DNA from: Rhodocyclales bacterium
GTDB taxonomy: Bacteria > Pseudomonadota > Gammaproteobacteria > Burkholderiales > Rhodocyclaceae
Direction: 5' to 3'
Assembly (NCBI GenBank): GCA_016214145.1
Contig: JACRPA010000002.1
Location: forward strand, 620,001 to 684,000
DNA length: 64,000 nt
Part shown: piece by piece, positions 17,687 through 26,940 of the stretch
How the letters are laid out: the number at the start of each line of letters is the position of its first letter
How positions within the stretch are numbered: position 1 is the stretch's first letter
Position numbers and translations under genes: made by a program
Notes under the pieces: model-generated
Seen by the model: the letters and a program-made list of their open reading frames with translations, nothing else
Told to the model about the DNA's origin: nothing
Database searches by the model: none

Positions 17687-18034
17687 TCAGAGTCTCCAGA
17701 TGATGGATACGGCCCAGCCGGTGCAGCCGACGAGGGCGAGGAGCGTAAGGACGTGCAGCGCCAGGCGCAGGCCCGTCGGCTTGACGTAGTCCATCCAGAT
17801 GTCGCGCACGCCGACCCAGGCGTGGTACATCAGGCTGACGATGAAGAGGAAGGAGAGGAAGCGCATGAAGCCGCCGGCCATGAAGGCGCGCCAGGTTTCA
17901 TGGGTGATGCGCTCCTGCCCCGCCAGCAGGATGAAAAGGATGACCGTATAGGCCGCCATGACGACGGCGGTGATGCGCTGCGCCAGCCAGTCCTTCAGGC
18001 CGTAATGGGCGCCGACGATGATGTTCTTCACCAT
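17687..18034 (-). CDS. sdhD: Succinate dehydrogenase membrane anchor subunit
   Basis: The product is 115 residues beginning MVKNIIVGAHYGLKDWLAQR. Three hydrophobic segments are present (about 21-40, 55-75 and 92-112), with a conserved histidine in YHAWVGVRDIWMDY as probable haem b or quinone-site ligand. The frame is open upstream, but ATG 18034 fits the overlap with sdhC (7 bp). It anchors SdhAB to the inner membrane together with SdhC. Confidence 0.93.
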   Translation of the reverse strand: MVKNIIVGAHYGLKDWLAQRITAVVMAAYTVILFILLAGQERITHETWRAFMAGGFMRFLSFLFIVSLMYHAWVGVRDIWMDYVKPTGLRLALHVLTLLALVGCTGWAVSIIWRL

Positions 18035-18417
18035 AGCTTCACCCCCAGGATCGCGGTCAGCGCCAGGCTGACGGCCAGCACCGCCTTCGTGCTGGTGCGG
18101 GACGGCTTGAGATCGGTGCCGATGTCGAGATCGAGCAGCAGGATGCGGATGCCCATGCAGAAATGATGCAGAAACGCCCACAGCAGTCCGGTCAGCACCA
18201 GCTTGGCGAGGGGATGGCCGACCACCGCCCGGAAGGTCTCGAAACTTTGCGGCGATTCGAGGCTGAGCTGGAGCAGCCATATGAGGACCGGCAGCATGAG
18301 GAACAGCCCCGCGCCGCTGACCCGGTGCAATATCGACGCAATGGCCGGAAGCGGTTGCTTGATGACCAGCAGGTCAAGATGCTTCGGGCGCTCCTTCTTG
18401 ATGGCTATTTCCGACAT
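18028..18417 (-). CDS. sdhC: Succinate dehydrogenase cytochrome b556 subunit
   Basis: The product is 129 residues. The start MSEIAIKKERPKHLDLL is followed by the typical sequence PAIASILHRVSGAGLFLMLP, where Ser and Arg of SILHRVSG contribute to quinone binding. HFCMGIRILLLDL carries the haem-ligand histidine. Three transmembrane segments are predicted. It is the first gene of the sdh-gltA-suc-lpd run. A TATAAT box lies 65 bp upstream. Confidence 0.95.
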   Translation of the reverse strand: MSEIAIKKERPKHLDLLVIKQPLPAIASILHRVSGAGLFLMLPVLIWLLQLSLESPQSFETFRAVVGHPLAKLVLTGLLWAFLHHFCMGIRILLLDLDIGTDLKPSRTSTKAVLAVSLALTAILGVKLW

Positions 18418-18481
18418 CTGTCATACCTCCCTTCACTGTGCGGCGCAACATAAAGCGCCACGATACCCCGATAAGTCTTTA

Positions 18482-18487
18482 ATTATA
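18482..18487 (-). promoter_or_regulatory. Candidate -10 box for the sdh-gltA-suc-lpd operon
   Basis: On the minus strand a perfect TATAAT lies in CGCTATAATTAAAG, upstream of sdhC. No strong -35 is visible 16-18 bp further up (GC-rich), so an activator or the neighbouring GntR regulator may be involved. Inferred from sequence only. Confidence 0.5.
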
Positions 18488-18522
18488 GCGTTTCGATGGC
18501 CGGCGGCCCCTGCGTTGCGCCC

Positions 18523-19251
18523 TCAGTTCAATTCGTTCAGATAATAGTGCTCGGCGGTGGCATACAGGCCGCGCCGCCACTCCGCCGGCTTGTCGCCGTA
18601 GGTGTAGGTCACGCGCTCCACCGAGAGCAGCGGACTGCCCTCTGCCACCGCCAGCTGTTCCGCCGTCGCGCGGTCCGCCGCCACGGCACGGATGCGCTCC
18701 TCGGCGCGGATCATGCGCACGCCGAAGCGCGTCTCGAACAGGCTGTAGATCGAGCCCTGGTATTCCTGCAGGACCTCCAGCGACAGCCCCTGGAAAATCT
18801 CGCCCGGCAGGTAGATTTCATCAAGAACGACCGGCTTGCCGTTGAACTTGAGGACGCGGCGCACGATGGTGATCGGCGCACCGGGCGCTATGTCGAGGAT
18901 GCGGGCGGCTTCCTGGCCGGCCTTGGCGCGCCAGCATTCGAGCGGCACGCTTTGCGGCACGCTGACGCCTCCCTCGTTGGGGACGACGCGGAGGAAGCGG
19001 AAGAAGGCGCGCGGATCGTTGTGCGAAGCAACATAAGTGCCCTTGCCCTGTTTGCGCACAACGAGGTTTTCGGCGGCCATTTCGTCGATGGCCTTGCGCA
19101 CCGTGCCCTGGCTGACGTTGAAGCGAACCGCCAGTTCCGCCTCGCTGGGGATGGCTTCGCCGGGACGCCATTCGCCCGATGCAAGACCCTGCATGATCAG
19201 GTCCTTGATCTGGCGATAGAGCGGACTGAAGGTAGGAGACACTTGCGCCAT
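18523..19251 (-). CDS. GntR-family transcriptional regulator with UTRA domain
   Basis: The product is 242 residues. The N-terminal winged helix (about 10-75) has PLYRQIKDLIMQGL, AIPSEAELAVRFNVSQGTVRKA and LVVRKQGKGTYVA, a classic HutC-subfamily GntR HTH. The remaining 150 residues are a UTRA ligand-binding domain (GAPITIVRRVLKFNGKPVVLDEIY region). It lies between sdhC (same strand, 105 bp) and the divergent mdh gene, a conserved setting in betaproteobacteria. It probably controls TCA genes on both sides. The ligand is unknown. A TCTTATATAAGA palindrome lies in the mdh-side intergenic region. Confidence 0.88.
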   Translation of the reverse strand: MAQVSPTFSPLYRQIKDLIMQGLASGEWRPGEAIPSEAELAVRFNVSQGTVRKAIDEMAAENLVVRKQGKGTYVASHNDPRAFFRFLRVVPNEGGVSVPQSVPLECWRAKAGQEAARILDIAPGAPITIVRRVLKFNGKPVVLDEIYLPGEIFQGLSLEVLQEYQGSIYSLFETRFGVRMIRAEERIRAVAADRATAEQLAVAEGSPLLSVERVTYTYGDKPAEWRRGLYATAEHYYLNELN

Positions 19252-19300
19252 GCAGCAATTTCAGCATAAAAAAACTGAAACGTCTATAGGCTCTCATATG

Positions 19301-19312
19301 TCTTATATAAGA
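19301..19312. promoter_or_regulatory. Palindromic operator candidate between gntR and mdh
   Basis: TCTTATATAAGA is a perfect 12-bp palindrome in an AT-rich patch, 49 bp upstream of gntR and 14 bp before the mdh -35 box. The size and AT-rich centre fit GntR operators. The link to this regulator is an inference. Confidence 0.5.
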
Positions 19313-19325
19313 TATATAATAGATA

Positions 19326-19354
19326 TTGACACACTGCAAAAAGAATTCTACCAT
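19326..19354 (+). promoter_or_regulatory. Sigma-70-type promoter of mdh
   Basis: A perfect -35 TTGACA (19326-19331), a 17-bp spacer and TACCAT (19349-19354) as -10. The mdh start codon is about 85 bp downstream. Confidence 0.65.
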
Positions 19355-19440
19355 CGTCCGCATTCCCGGCTGGCGTTTGGGTTCCCAAGCCAACCGACGA
19401 AGCGCCGCTTTTGAACAACCTGAATCGAGGAGTCACTTCA

Positions 19441-20430
<990 letters not shown>

Positions 20431-20481
20431 ACCGCCGCAAGCGGTGAGCAGTGAGCGGGGAGCGGTAGGGCGAGAAGATCG

Positions 20482-21483
20482 ATGACTGCTCCACTTCACC
20501 CCGCCGCCGTTCTCTACCGCGAAACCAGGCCCTTCCCCTCGCTGCCGGCCTGCGAACACTACGCCGGCAGCGAGAAGCTGATCGGCAAGGCGCTCGCCCT
20601 GCAGCAGGCGCTGGGGCCGATCTTCGACGTCACCTGCGACTGCGAGGACGGCGCCCCGGCCGGCGCCGAACAGGCCCATGCCGGAATGGTGGCGAATGCC
20701 ATCAACTCCCCGGAGAACCGCCACGACCGCGTCGGCGCGCGCATCCACGACATCACCCACCCGCACTGGCGCAGCGACCTGGAGATCATCGTCGGCGAGG
20801 CTGGCAGGCGCCTGGCCTACGTCACGCTGCCCAAGGCTTCAGGCCGGCAGGACGTGCAGACGATGCTGATGGCGCTCGCCGCCATCGCGAAGAACTGCGG
20901 CCTGGAGCGGCCGATCCCCGCGCATGTGCTGATCGAAACCCACGGCGCGCTGCGCGAGGCGGAGGACATCGCCGCCCTGCCCGGCGTCGAGACGCTGGAC
21001 TTCGGCCTGATGGACTTCGTCAGCGGCCACCACGGCGCGATTCCCGCATCGGCGATGAAAAGCCCCGGCCAGTTCGAGCATCCGCTGGTGGTGCGCGCCA
21101 AGTGCGCCATCGCCGCGGCCGCGCTCGGCCACGGCGTGGTGCCCGCGCACAACGTGACGACTGAACTGCACGACACGCAGGCGGTCTACGCCGATGCACG
21201 GCGCGCCCGCGAGCAGTTCGGCTATCTGCGCATGTGGAGCATCCATCCGAACCAGGTGCAGCCCATCGTCGACGCCATGCGGCCCGACTTCGGCGAGGTC
21301 GAGGAAGCCGCGGGGATCCTCCTCGCCGCGCAGGCCGCCGACTGGGGCCCGATCCGCCACAACGGCCGCCTGCACGACCGCGCCTCGTACCGCTACTTCT
21401 GGGAGCTGCTCGCGCGCGCCCACACGACCGGCATGGATTTGCCGGCCAGCGTCCGCCGCAACTTCTTTTCGACAACGCATTAA
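20482..21483 (+). CDS. HpcH/HpaI aldolase / citrate lyase beta-like protein
   Basis: The product is 333 residues of the CitE-like TIM-barrel superfamily. Visible features are VTCDCEDGAPAGAEQAH (metal-binding acidic residues), YVTLPKASGRQDVQTML and VLIETHGALREAEDIAAL (the conserved Glu on the metal site), and WSIHPNQVQPIVDAM near the C-terminus. Relatives act as malyl-CoA or citramalyl-CoA lyases, or thioesterases. No citrate lyase alpha or gamma genes are present, so it is not part of a classical citrate lyase. It lies 51 bp after mdh and 25 bp before acnB, suggesting co-transcription and a side role in TCA-acid or acyl-CoA repair. The exact substrate is unknown. Confidence 0.85.
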   Translation: MTAPLHPAAVLYRETRPFPSLPACEHYAGSEKLIGKALALQQALGPIFDVTCDCEDGAPAGAEQAHAGMVANAINSPENRHDRVGARIHDITHPHWRSDLEIIVGEAGRRLAYVTLPKASGRQDVQTMLMALAAIAKNCGLERPIPAHVLIETHGALREAEDIAALPGVETLDFGLMDFVSGHHGAIPASAMKSPGQFEHPLVVRAKCAIAAAALGHGVVPAHNVTTELHDTQAVYADARRAREQFGYLRMWSIHPNQVQPIVDAMRPDFGEVEEAAGILLAAQAADWGPIRHNGRLHDRASYRYFWELLARAHTTGMDLPASVRRNFFSTTH

Positions 21484-21508
21484 CCATCCTTACTGAGAGG
21501 ACACACCC

Positions 21509-24106
21509 GTGCTAGAAGCCTACCGTGCCCACGCCGCCGAACGCGCCGCCCTCGGCATCCCGCCGCTGCCCCTGACCGCCAAGCAGACCGGGGAACTGGT
21601 CGCCCTGCTGAAGACCCCGCCCAAGGGCGAGGAAACCTTCCTGGTCGACCTCATCACCCACCGCGTGCCGGCCGGCGTGGACGACGCTGCCAAGGTCAAG
21701 GCCGCCTTTCTTGAGGCCGTCGCGAAGGGCAGTGAAAAGTGCGCCCTCCTCTCGCGCGAGAAGGCCACGGAACTGCTCGGCACCATGCTCGGCGGCTACA
21801 ACGTCAAGCCGCTGATCGACCTGCTCGACGATGCCGCCGTCGGCGCCGCCGCGGCGAAAGGCCTGAAGGGCACGCTGCTGATGTTCGACTTTTTCCACGA
21901 TGTTGCCGAGAAAGCCGCTTCTGCCAACTCTCCGGGCAACGCCAATGCCAAGTCCGTGCTGCAGTCCTGGGCCGATGCCGAATGGTTCACCTCGCGCCCC
22001 GAAGTGCCGAAAAGCCTCACCGTCACGATCTTCAAGGTGACCGGCGAGACCAACACCGACGACCTCTCCCCCGCGCCGGATGCCTGGAGCCGCCCGGATA
22101 TTCCGCTGCACGCGCTGGCCATGCTGAAGAATCCACGGCAGGGCATCGAAGCCGACGAGCCGGGCAAGATCGGCCCGATCAGGCAGCTCGACGCACTCAA
22201 GGCCAAGGGCCACCTGGTTGCCTACGTCGGCGACGTGGTCGGCACCGGCTCCTCGCGCAAGTCGGCGACCAACTCCGTGCTGTGGTTTACCGGCGAAGAC
22301 ATCCCCTTCGTGCCGAACAAGCGTTTCGGCGGTGTCTGCCTCGGCAGCAAGATCGCCCCGATTTTCTACAACACCATGGAAGATGCCGGGGCGCTGCCGA
22401 TCGAACTCGACGTGTCAAACATGGACATGGGCGACGTCGTCGAACTGCGCCCGTATGAAGGCAAGGCGCTGAAGAACGGTGCGGTCATCGCCGAATTCAA
22501 GGTCAAGTCCGAGGTGGTCTTCGACGAAGTGCGCGCCGGCGGACGCATTCCGCTCATCATCGGCCGCGGCCTCACCGCCCGCGCACGCGAAGCGCTCGGC
22601 CTGCCCGTCTCCACGCTGTTCCGCCTGCCGCAGGCGCCGCAGGACACGGGCAAAGGCTACTCGCAGGCACAGAAGATGGTCGGTCGCGCCTGCGGCCTGC
22701 CTGAAGGCAAGGGCGTTCGCCCCGGCACCTACTGCGAGCCGCGCATGACTTCCGTCGGCAGCCAGGACACCACCGGCCCGATGACCCGCGACGAGCTGAA
22801 GGACCTCGCCTGCCTCGGCTTCTCGGCCGATCTCGTCATGCAGTCCTTCTGCCACACCGCCGCCTATCCGAAGCTGGTGGACGTCAAGACGCACCGCACG
22901 CTGCCCTCCTTCATCACCGCGCGCGGCGGCATCAGCCTGAAGCCGGGCGATGGCGTGATCCATTCCTGGCTCAACCGCTTCCTGCTGCCCGATACCGTCG
23001 GCACCGGCGGCGACAGCCACACGCGCTTCCCCATCGGCATTTCCTTCCCGGCCGGCTCCGGCCTCGTCGCCTTCGCCGCCGCCACTGGCGTCATGCCGCT
23101 CGACATGCCGGAATCGGTGCTGGTGCGCTTCAAGGGCACCCTGCAACCCGGCATCACCCTGCGCGACCTGGTCAATGCCATTCCGCTCTACGCCATCAAG
23201 CAGGGCCTGCTCACCGTGGCCAAGCAAGGCAAGAAGAACATCTTCTCCGGCCGCATCCTGGAAATCGAAGGCCTGCCCGACCTCAAGGTGGAACAGGCCT
23301 TCGAGCTCACCGACGCCTCCGCCGAACGTTCCGCCGCCGGCTGTGCGGTGCGCCTGAACAAGGAACCCATCGTCGAGTACATGCGCTCCAACATCACCCT
23401 CATGAAGTGGATGATCGCGGAAGGCTACGAAGACAGGCGCACCCTCGGCCGCCGCATCAAGGCCATGCAGGAATGGATCGCCAATGGCACCCTGCTCGCC
23501 CCGGATGCGGACGCCGAATACGCCGCGGTGATCGAGATCGACCTGGCCGACATCCGGGAACCGATCCTCGCCTGTCCCAACGATCCGGACGACGTGAAGA
23601 TCCTCTCCGAAGTCGCCGGCGAGAAGATCGACGAAGTCTTCATCGGCTCGTGCATGACCAACATCGGCCACTTCCGCGCCGCCGGCAAGGTGCTCGACGG
23701 CAAGAGCGACATCCCGACGCGACTGTGGATCGCCCCGCCGACCAAGATGGACGCCATGATCCTCAACGAGGAAGGCTACTACGCCGTCCTCGGCAAATCC
23801 GGCGCGCGCATGGAAATGCCCGGCTGCTCGCTGTGCATGGGCAACCAGGCGCAGATCCGGAAAGGCAGCACGGCGGTGTCGACCTCCACCCGCAACTTTC
23901 CCAACCGCCTCGGCATCGATACCCGCGTCTATCTCAGCTCGGCCGAACTGGCCGCCGTCGCCGCGCTGATGGGCCGCATCCCGACCGTCGCCGAGTACAT
24001 GGAGCAGGTCAAGGCGGTGAACGCCAAGGCCGCCGACGTATACCGCTACATGAACTTCGACCAGATCGCCGAGTTCAAGGAAGTCGCGGATACCGTGACG
24101 GTGTAA
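21509..24106 (+). CDS. acnB: Aconitate hydratase B
   Basis: The product is 865 residues, identical in length to E. coli AcnB. It starts with GTG (21509) after GAGAGGACAC. The N-terminal HEAT-like domain begins [22 protein letters not shown]. The swivel domain follows, with [18 protein letters not shown]. The catalytic core has [28 protein letters not shown] in pieces, a conserved [13 protein letters not shown] with one cluster Cys, and [13 protein letters not shown] with two further Cys ligands of the [4Fe-4S] cluster. It interconverts citrate and isocitrate. As in other bacteria it could also bind mRNA in the apo form, but nothing here shows that. Confidence 0.97.
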   Translation: MLEAYRAHAAERAALGIPPLPLTAKQTGELVALLKTPPKGEETFLVDLITHRVPAGVDDAAKVKAAFLEAVAKGSEKCALLSREKATELLGTMLGGYNVKPLIDLLDDAAVGAAAAKGLKGTLLMFDFFHDVAEKAASANSPGNANAKSVLQSWADAEWFTSRPEVPKSLTVTIFKVTGETNTDDLSPAPDAWSRPDIPLHALAMLKNPRQGIEADEPGKIGPIRQLDALKAKGHLVAYVGDVVGTGSSRKSATNSVLWFTGEDIPFVPNKRFGGVCLGSKIAPIFYNTMEDAGALPIELDVSNMDMGDVVELRPYEGKALKNGAVIAEFKVKSEVVFDEVRAGGRIPLIIGRGLTARAREALGLPVSTLFRLPQAPQDTGKGYSQAQKMVGRACGLPEGKGVRPGTYCEPRMTSVGSQDTTGPMTRDELKDLACLGFSADLVMQSFCHTAAYPKLVDVKTHRTLPSFITARGGISLKPGDGVIHSWLNRFLLPDTVGTGGDSHTRFPIGISFPAGSGLVAFAAATGVMPLDMPESVLVRFKGTLQPGITLRDLVNAIPLYAIKQGLLTVAKQGKKNIFSGRILEIEGLPDLKVEQAFELTDASAERSAAGCAVRLNKEPIVEYMRSNITLMKWMIAEGYEDRRTLGRRIKAMQEWIANGTLLAPDADAEYAAVIEIDLADIREPILACPNDPDDVKILSEVAGEKIDEVFIGSCMTNIGHFRAAGKVLDGKSDIPTRLWIAPPTKMDAMILNEEGYYAVLGKSGARMEMPGCSLCMGNQAQIRKGSTAVSTSTRNFPNRLGIDTRVYLSSAELAAVAALMGRIPTVAEYMEQVKAVNAKAADVYRYMNFDQIAEFKEVADTVTV

Positions 24107-24108
24107 AT

Positions 24109-24190
24109 CGCCGTATTACGGGGACTGACTTTTAGTTCCGGCATAACGCCCGCTCATGCGGGCATTAGCCTTCTCTGAAACTTCGTTTCT
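24109..24190. repeat. Dispersed element with 25-bp module, copy C
   Basis: The module (24109-24133) starts 3 bp after the acnB stop. It is followed by TAGTTCCGGCATAACGCC and the hairpin CGCCCGCTCATGCGGGCAT, then CTGAAACTTCGTTTC. This downstream part is homologous to the complete element at 39685-39786. The distal inverted terminus is missing here. Confidence 0.75.
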
Positions 24191-24197
24191 CCGCCCC

Positions 24198-24236
24198 AAA
24201 AAACAAACCCCGCCATTCGGCGGGGTTTGTTTTTTT
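24198..24236. terminator. Bidirectional rho-independent terminator
   Basis: AACAAACCCCGCC and GGCGGGGTTTGTT pair around ATTC, flanked by A6 on one side and T7 on the other. It can terminate acnB (plus) and the small membrane gene (minus), which converge here. Confidence 0.92.
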
Positions 24237-24248
24237 GGCAGGTTCGTT

Positions 24249-24503
24249 TCAGCAGGTCCGGCTGCGCCATTGATCCGACCGCTGCATGATCGCTTCGTGC
24301 TGCTCCTTCACCCGGGCGCGGTAGGGTATGTCGTAGAGGAGGCAAATGCCGATGAACACGATTATTCCCGACAGCGCCTGATTGAATCCCCACGACACCA
24401 TCAGCGAATACACCGGGTAAGCCAGTCCGGCCGACAGCAGCAGCCAGATGAGCGTCAGGACGCGACTGCCGGATCCTGTGGATCCCTTTTTATTGCTTGC
24501 CAT
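24249..24503 (-). CDS. Small two-span membrane protein
   Basis: The product is 84 residues from ATG 24503, which has AAGGAG six bases upstream; an upstream ATG in the same frame (24533) lacks one. The sequence MASNKKGSTGSGSR is followed by two hydrophobic segments, about 16-37 (LTLIWLLLSAGLAYPVYSLMV) and 45-63 (LSGIIVFIGICLLYDIPY). It ends in a charged cytoplasmic-type tail with two cysteines. No family was recognised. It is convergent with acnB and isolated from an operon. Confidence 0.65.
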   Translation of the reverse strand: MASNKKGSTGSGSRVLTLIWLLLSAGLAYPVYSLMVSWGFNQALSGIIVFIGICLLYDIPYRARVKEQHEAIMQRSDQWRSRTC

Positions 24504-24579
24504 CACATGCTCCTTTGCATACTGAATGTCCATTGATACTCAGTACATTGCAATCGACATGCCCGAATCGGAAATATTC

Positions 24580-24759
24580 CTAACTTGCTGATATCAATTG
24601 AAAACCTGAAAACGCATGACAACCCGCCGTGCCGGTGAGCGCCAGAATCCGACAATAAACGGCACCCGGCTTCACCAGCCGGCGGGGGCCGCGCGCGGCG
24701 ATCTGCGCCGCCTTTTCGGGCAGGCAGGGCGCGGAGAGCCGGATGTCGAGAAAGGGCAT
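24580..24759 (-). pseudogene. Probable tautomerase-family remnant
   Basis: A 59-residue frame begins MPFLDIRLSAPCLPEKAAQIAA, which resembles the N-terminus of 4-oxalocrotonate tautomerase-like proteins, including the catalytic Pro directly after Met. GAGGAG precedes the ATG at 24759 and the gene starts 10 bp after the DUF2917 stop. After residue 22 the sequence (RGPRRLVKPG and onward) no longer looks like a tautomerase, so the gene seems truncated and fused to non-coding sequence. The family call is from memory of the motif only. Confidence 0.4.
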
Positions 24760-24769
24760 GGCCGGCTCC

Positions 24770-25102
24770 TCAGCGGATCAGCGCGGCGGGCATGGCGGCA
24801 AGCGGCGCGTGGCGCCAGCGCAGCAGTTGCGCCAGCAGGCCCTCGGCGCGTCCGCGCACTGCCTGGTCGCAGCGGCGGGTGGCGACCAGCAGCGAGTCCT
24901 TCAGCGCCGACACCACCACCTGCGCGTTGTCCTCGGCCACCCAGCGCTGGCCCGGGCCGAGGATGATGTCCTCCGCCCGGCCGTCGACGGTGATCCACAG
25001 TTCGCCGGACAGGCAGGCCAGTTCCCTGCCCTTGATGCGATCGAGGGCCAGCAGCTCGCCGTCGGCAAGCTCAAAGCGGGTCTCTTGCACAATTTTCGCC
25101 AT
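24770..25102 (-). CDS. DUF2917 domain protein
   Basis: The product is 110 residues. ATG 25102 follows GGAGGATAGGATC, so it is preferred to the ATG at 25117. The sequence MAKIVQETRFELADGELLALDRIKGRELACLSGELWIT matches, from memory, DUF2917: a short cupin-like beta protein with ELACLSGELWITVDG and ILGPGQRWV. The C-terminal half is helical and arginine-rich. It is divergent from a GcvA-like LysR gene 118 bp away, an arrangement often seen for this family, so the LysR protein may regulate it. The biochemical role is unknown. Confidence 0.72.
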   Translation of the reverse strand: MAKIVQETRFELADGELLALDRIKGRELACLSGELWITVDGRAEDIILGPGQRWVAEDNAQVVVSALKDSLLVATRRCDQAVRGRAEGLLAQLLRWRHAPLAAMPAALIR

Positions 25103-25220
25103 GATCCTATCCTCCATGCGTTACATGCATCAACAGGTGCCTCTGCATGTGCCGCAAGGATACGCAACGGCACTGGGAGCCACAAACGAGTAATGCGAAT
25201 CCCATGCATGAGTAAAACGC

Positions 25221-26150
25221 ATGAATAAAGACCCGACCCGCCTGCCCGCCCTGGATCCGCTGAAAGGCTTCGACGCCGCCGCGCGCCACCTCAGCTTCAC
25301 CCGGGCCGCCGAGGAGCTGTTCCTCACCCAGTCGGCGATCAGCCGGCAGATCCAGACGCTGGAGGAACAACTCGGCGTCAAGCTCTTCCGCCGCGAGGCG
25401 CGTCGCCTCAGCCTGACCCCGGAAGGCGAGGTGCTGCGGCGCGCGGTGAGCGAGACGCTTGCCCGCCTCGCCGAGGTCTGCGCCGGATTGAAGGCGTCGC
25501 AGCGGCGCCCGCGCGTGAATGTCTCGGCGGCCGTCGGCATCGCCTCGCTGTGGCTGGTGCCGCGGCTGGCCGCCTTCCAGGAGATGGAACCCGACGTCGA
25601 CGTGCGGCTCTCCGCCGACAACCGCATGGTCGATCTGGCGCGCGAGGACATCGATCTCGCCCTGCGCTACATCCACCCCGATGCCGCGCCGCCGGGCGCC
25701 TGCCTGCTGTTCGAGGAAGTGGTCTTCCCGGTGGCGGCGCCGAAGCTCGCCGCGCGCCTGCCGGCGGTGCTGCGCCCGACCGATCTCGCCAGGATCACCC
25801 TGCTCGCCTTCGACAACGGCCACAAGGCGCCCTGGTTCTCCTGGGATCCCTGGCTGGCCGGCCTCGGCCTCGCCCATGCCCGCCCCAAGGCCGTGCTCGA
25901 ATTCAACCAGTACGACCAGCTCATCCGCGCCGCCGAGGACGGCCGCGGCATCGCGCTGGGTCGCGGCCCGCTGGTGGCGAGACTGATTGCCGAGAAAAAG
26001 CTCAGGCCGCTGGGCAAGTCGCGCCAGCGGGTCGCCACGCGCGCCTACTTCCTGGTGCGCGCGGCGAAGGCAGCGCGGCCCGAGGTGGCGCATTTCGCGG
26101 AATGGCTGCTGACGGAGGCGAAGAAGACTCAACGCGAGGCGGGCGAATGA
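25221..26150 (+). CDS. LysR-family transcriptional regulator (GcvA-like)
   Basis: The product is 309 residues. The N-terminal HTH (about 10-70) reads PLKGFDAAARHLSFTRAAEELF then LTQSAISRQIQTLEEQLG and LFRREARRLSLTPEGE, close to GcvA/AmpR-type LysR proteins. The effector domain begins around residue 95 (VNVSAAVGIASLWLVPRL). The C-terminus ends in a Lys/Glu helix. It is divergent from the DUF2917 gene and convergent with the CDP-alcohol phosphatidyltransferase. The inducer cannot be inferred. Confidence 0.9.
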   Translation: MNKDPTRLPALDPLKGFDAAARHLSFTRAAEELFLTQSAISRQIQTLEEQLGVKLFRREARRLSLTPEGEVLRRAVSETLARLAEVCAGLKASQRRPRVNVSAAVGIASLWLVPRLAAFQEMEPDVDVRLSADNRMVDLAREDIDLALRYIHPDAAPPGACLLFEEVVFPVAAPKLAARLPAVLRPTDLARITLLAFDNGHKAPWFSWDPWLAGLGLAHARPKAVLEFNQYDQLIRAAEDGRGIALGRGPLVARLIAEKKLRPLGKSRQRVATRAYFLVRAAKAARPEVAHFAEWLLTEAKKTQREAGE

Positions 26151-26177
26151 GACGGACAGCCGACGGCGAGACTGCTT

Positions 26178-26202
26178 CGCCGTACTGCCGGGACTGACTT
26201 TT
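26178..26202 (+). repeat. 25-bp dispersed module, copy D
   Basis: CGCCGTACTGCCG then GGACTGACTTTT, between the convergent LysR and phosphatidyltransferase genes. It is preceded by a CGGCGAGACTGCTTCGCCG hairpin. Confidence 0.7.
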
Positions 26203-26218
26203 CCCGGTGCGATCGTTC

Positions 26219-26767
26219 TCAGCCGCCCCGGCCGTCCTCGATCGCCTTGCGGCGCCAGAGCCAGACGTAGTGGGCGCCGGAGACGAGCACCGAGGCGAAC
26301 ACCAGGAGGAACAGCGGCATCAGCCAGGCATCGGCCATGACCAGCTGCCCCGCCTGCGCCATGGCCAGCGCGAGCACGCCGAATTCGAGCAGGGTGTTGG
26401 CCTTCGACAGGCGCGTCGGCGCCAGTTCGATGCGGCCGACGACGAAACGGTAGGCGACGGCGCCGGCGACGATGATGGCGTCGCGCATGACGATCACCAC
26501 CGCCAGCCAGATCGGCAGCAGGCCCTGCGCCGCCATCAGGATGGCGACGATCATCATGGTCATCTTGTCGGCGACGGGATCGAGCACGGCGCCGAGCTGC
26601 GACATCTGGTTGAAGCGCCGCGCGATGAAGCCGTCCACCCAGTCGCCGACGGCCGCGACGAGGAAGACGGCGAAGGCCAGCCGGTAGTCGTGGTCGAGCA
26701 GCAGGAAGGCCACCACCGGGATCAGCAGCACCCGGCCGATGGTGATGAAGTTGGGGAGGGTGAACAT
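26219..26767 (-). CDS. CDP-alcohol phosphatidyltransferase (PgsA-like)
   Basis: The product is 182 residues from ATG 26767 (MFTLPNFITIGRVLLIP); the open frame extends further upstream into a repeat and is not used. The full family signature D-x2-DG-x2-AR-x8-G-x3-D-x3-D is present in DWVDGFIARRFNQMSQL and GAVLDPVADK. About six hydrophobic segments are predicted. Family members make phosphatidylglycerophosphate or cardiolipin at the inner membrane. The closest guess is phosphatidylglycerophosphate synthase, but the exact acceptor alcohol cannot be read. Confidence 0.88.
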   Translation of the reverse strand: MFTLPNFITIGRVLLIPVVAFLLLDHDYRLAFAVFLVAAVGDWVDGFIARRFNQMSQLGAVLDPVADKMTMMIVAILMAAQGLLPIWLAVVIVMRDAIIVAGAVAYRFVVGRIELAPTRLSKANTLLEFGVLALAMAQAGQLVMADAWLMPLFLLVFASVLVSGAHYVWLWRRKAIEDGRGG

Positions 26768-26829
26768 GGCGGGAAATGATGCCCTGAGTCGGGATGGGTA
26801 GCAATGGGAGGGATGGCTGCGCGTACCGT

Positions 26830-26888
26830 TGTAGGAGCCGGCTTGCCGGCGATCCATCGGCCGCATCGCGGCCAAGGCCGCTCCTACA
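26830..26888. repeat. REP-like element (TAGGAGCGGGC family)
   Basis: TGTAGGAGCCGGCTTGCCGG ... GGCCAAGGCCGCTCCTACA. An inverted pair between the phosphatidyltransferase gene and hisG, divergent genes. Confidence 0.85.
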
Positions 26889-26940
26889 GCGTCGCGCCAG
26901 GCAACGGTGATAGCATTGCCGCTTCGTTTTGGAGAATGAA

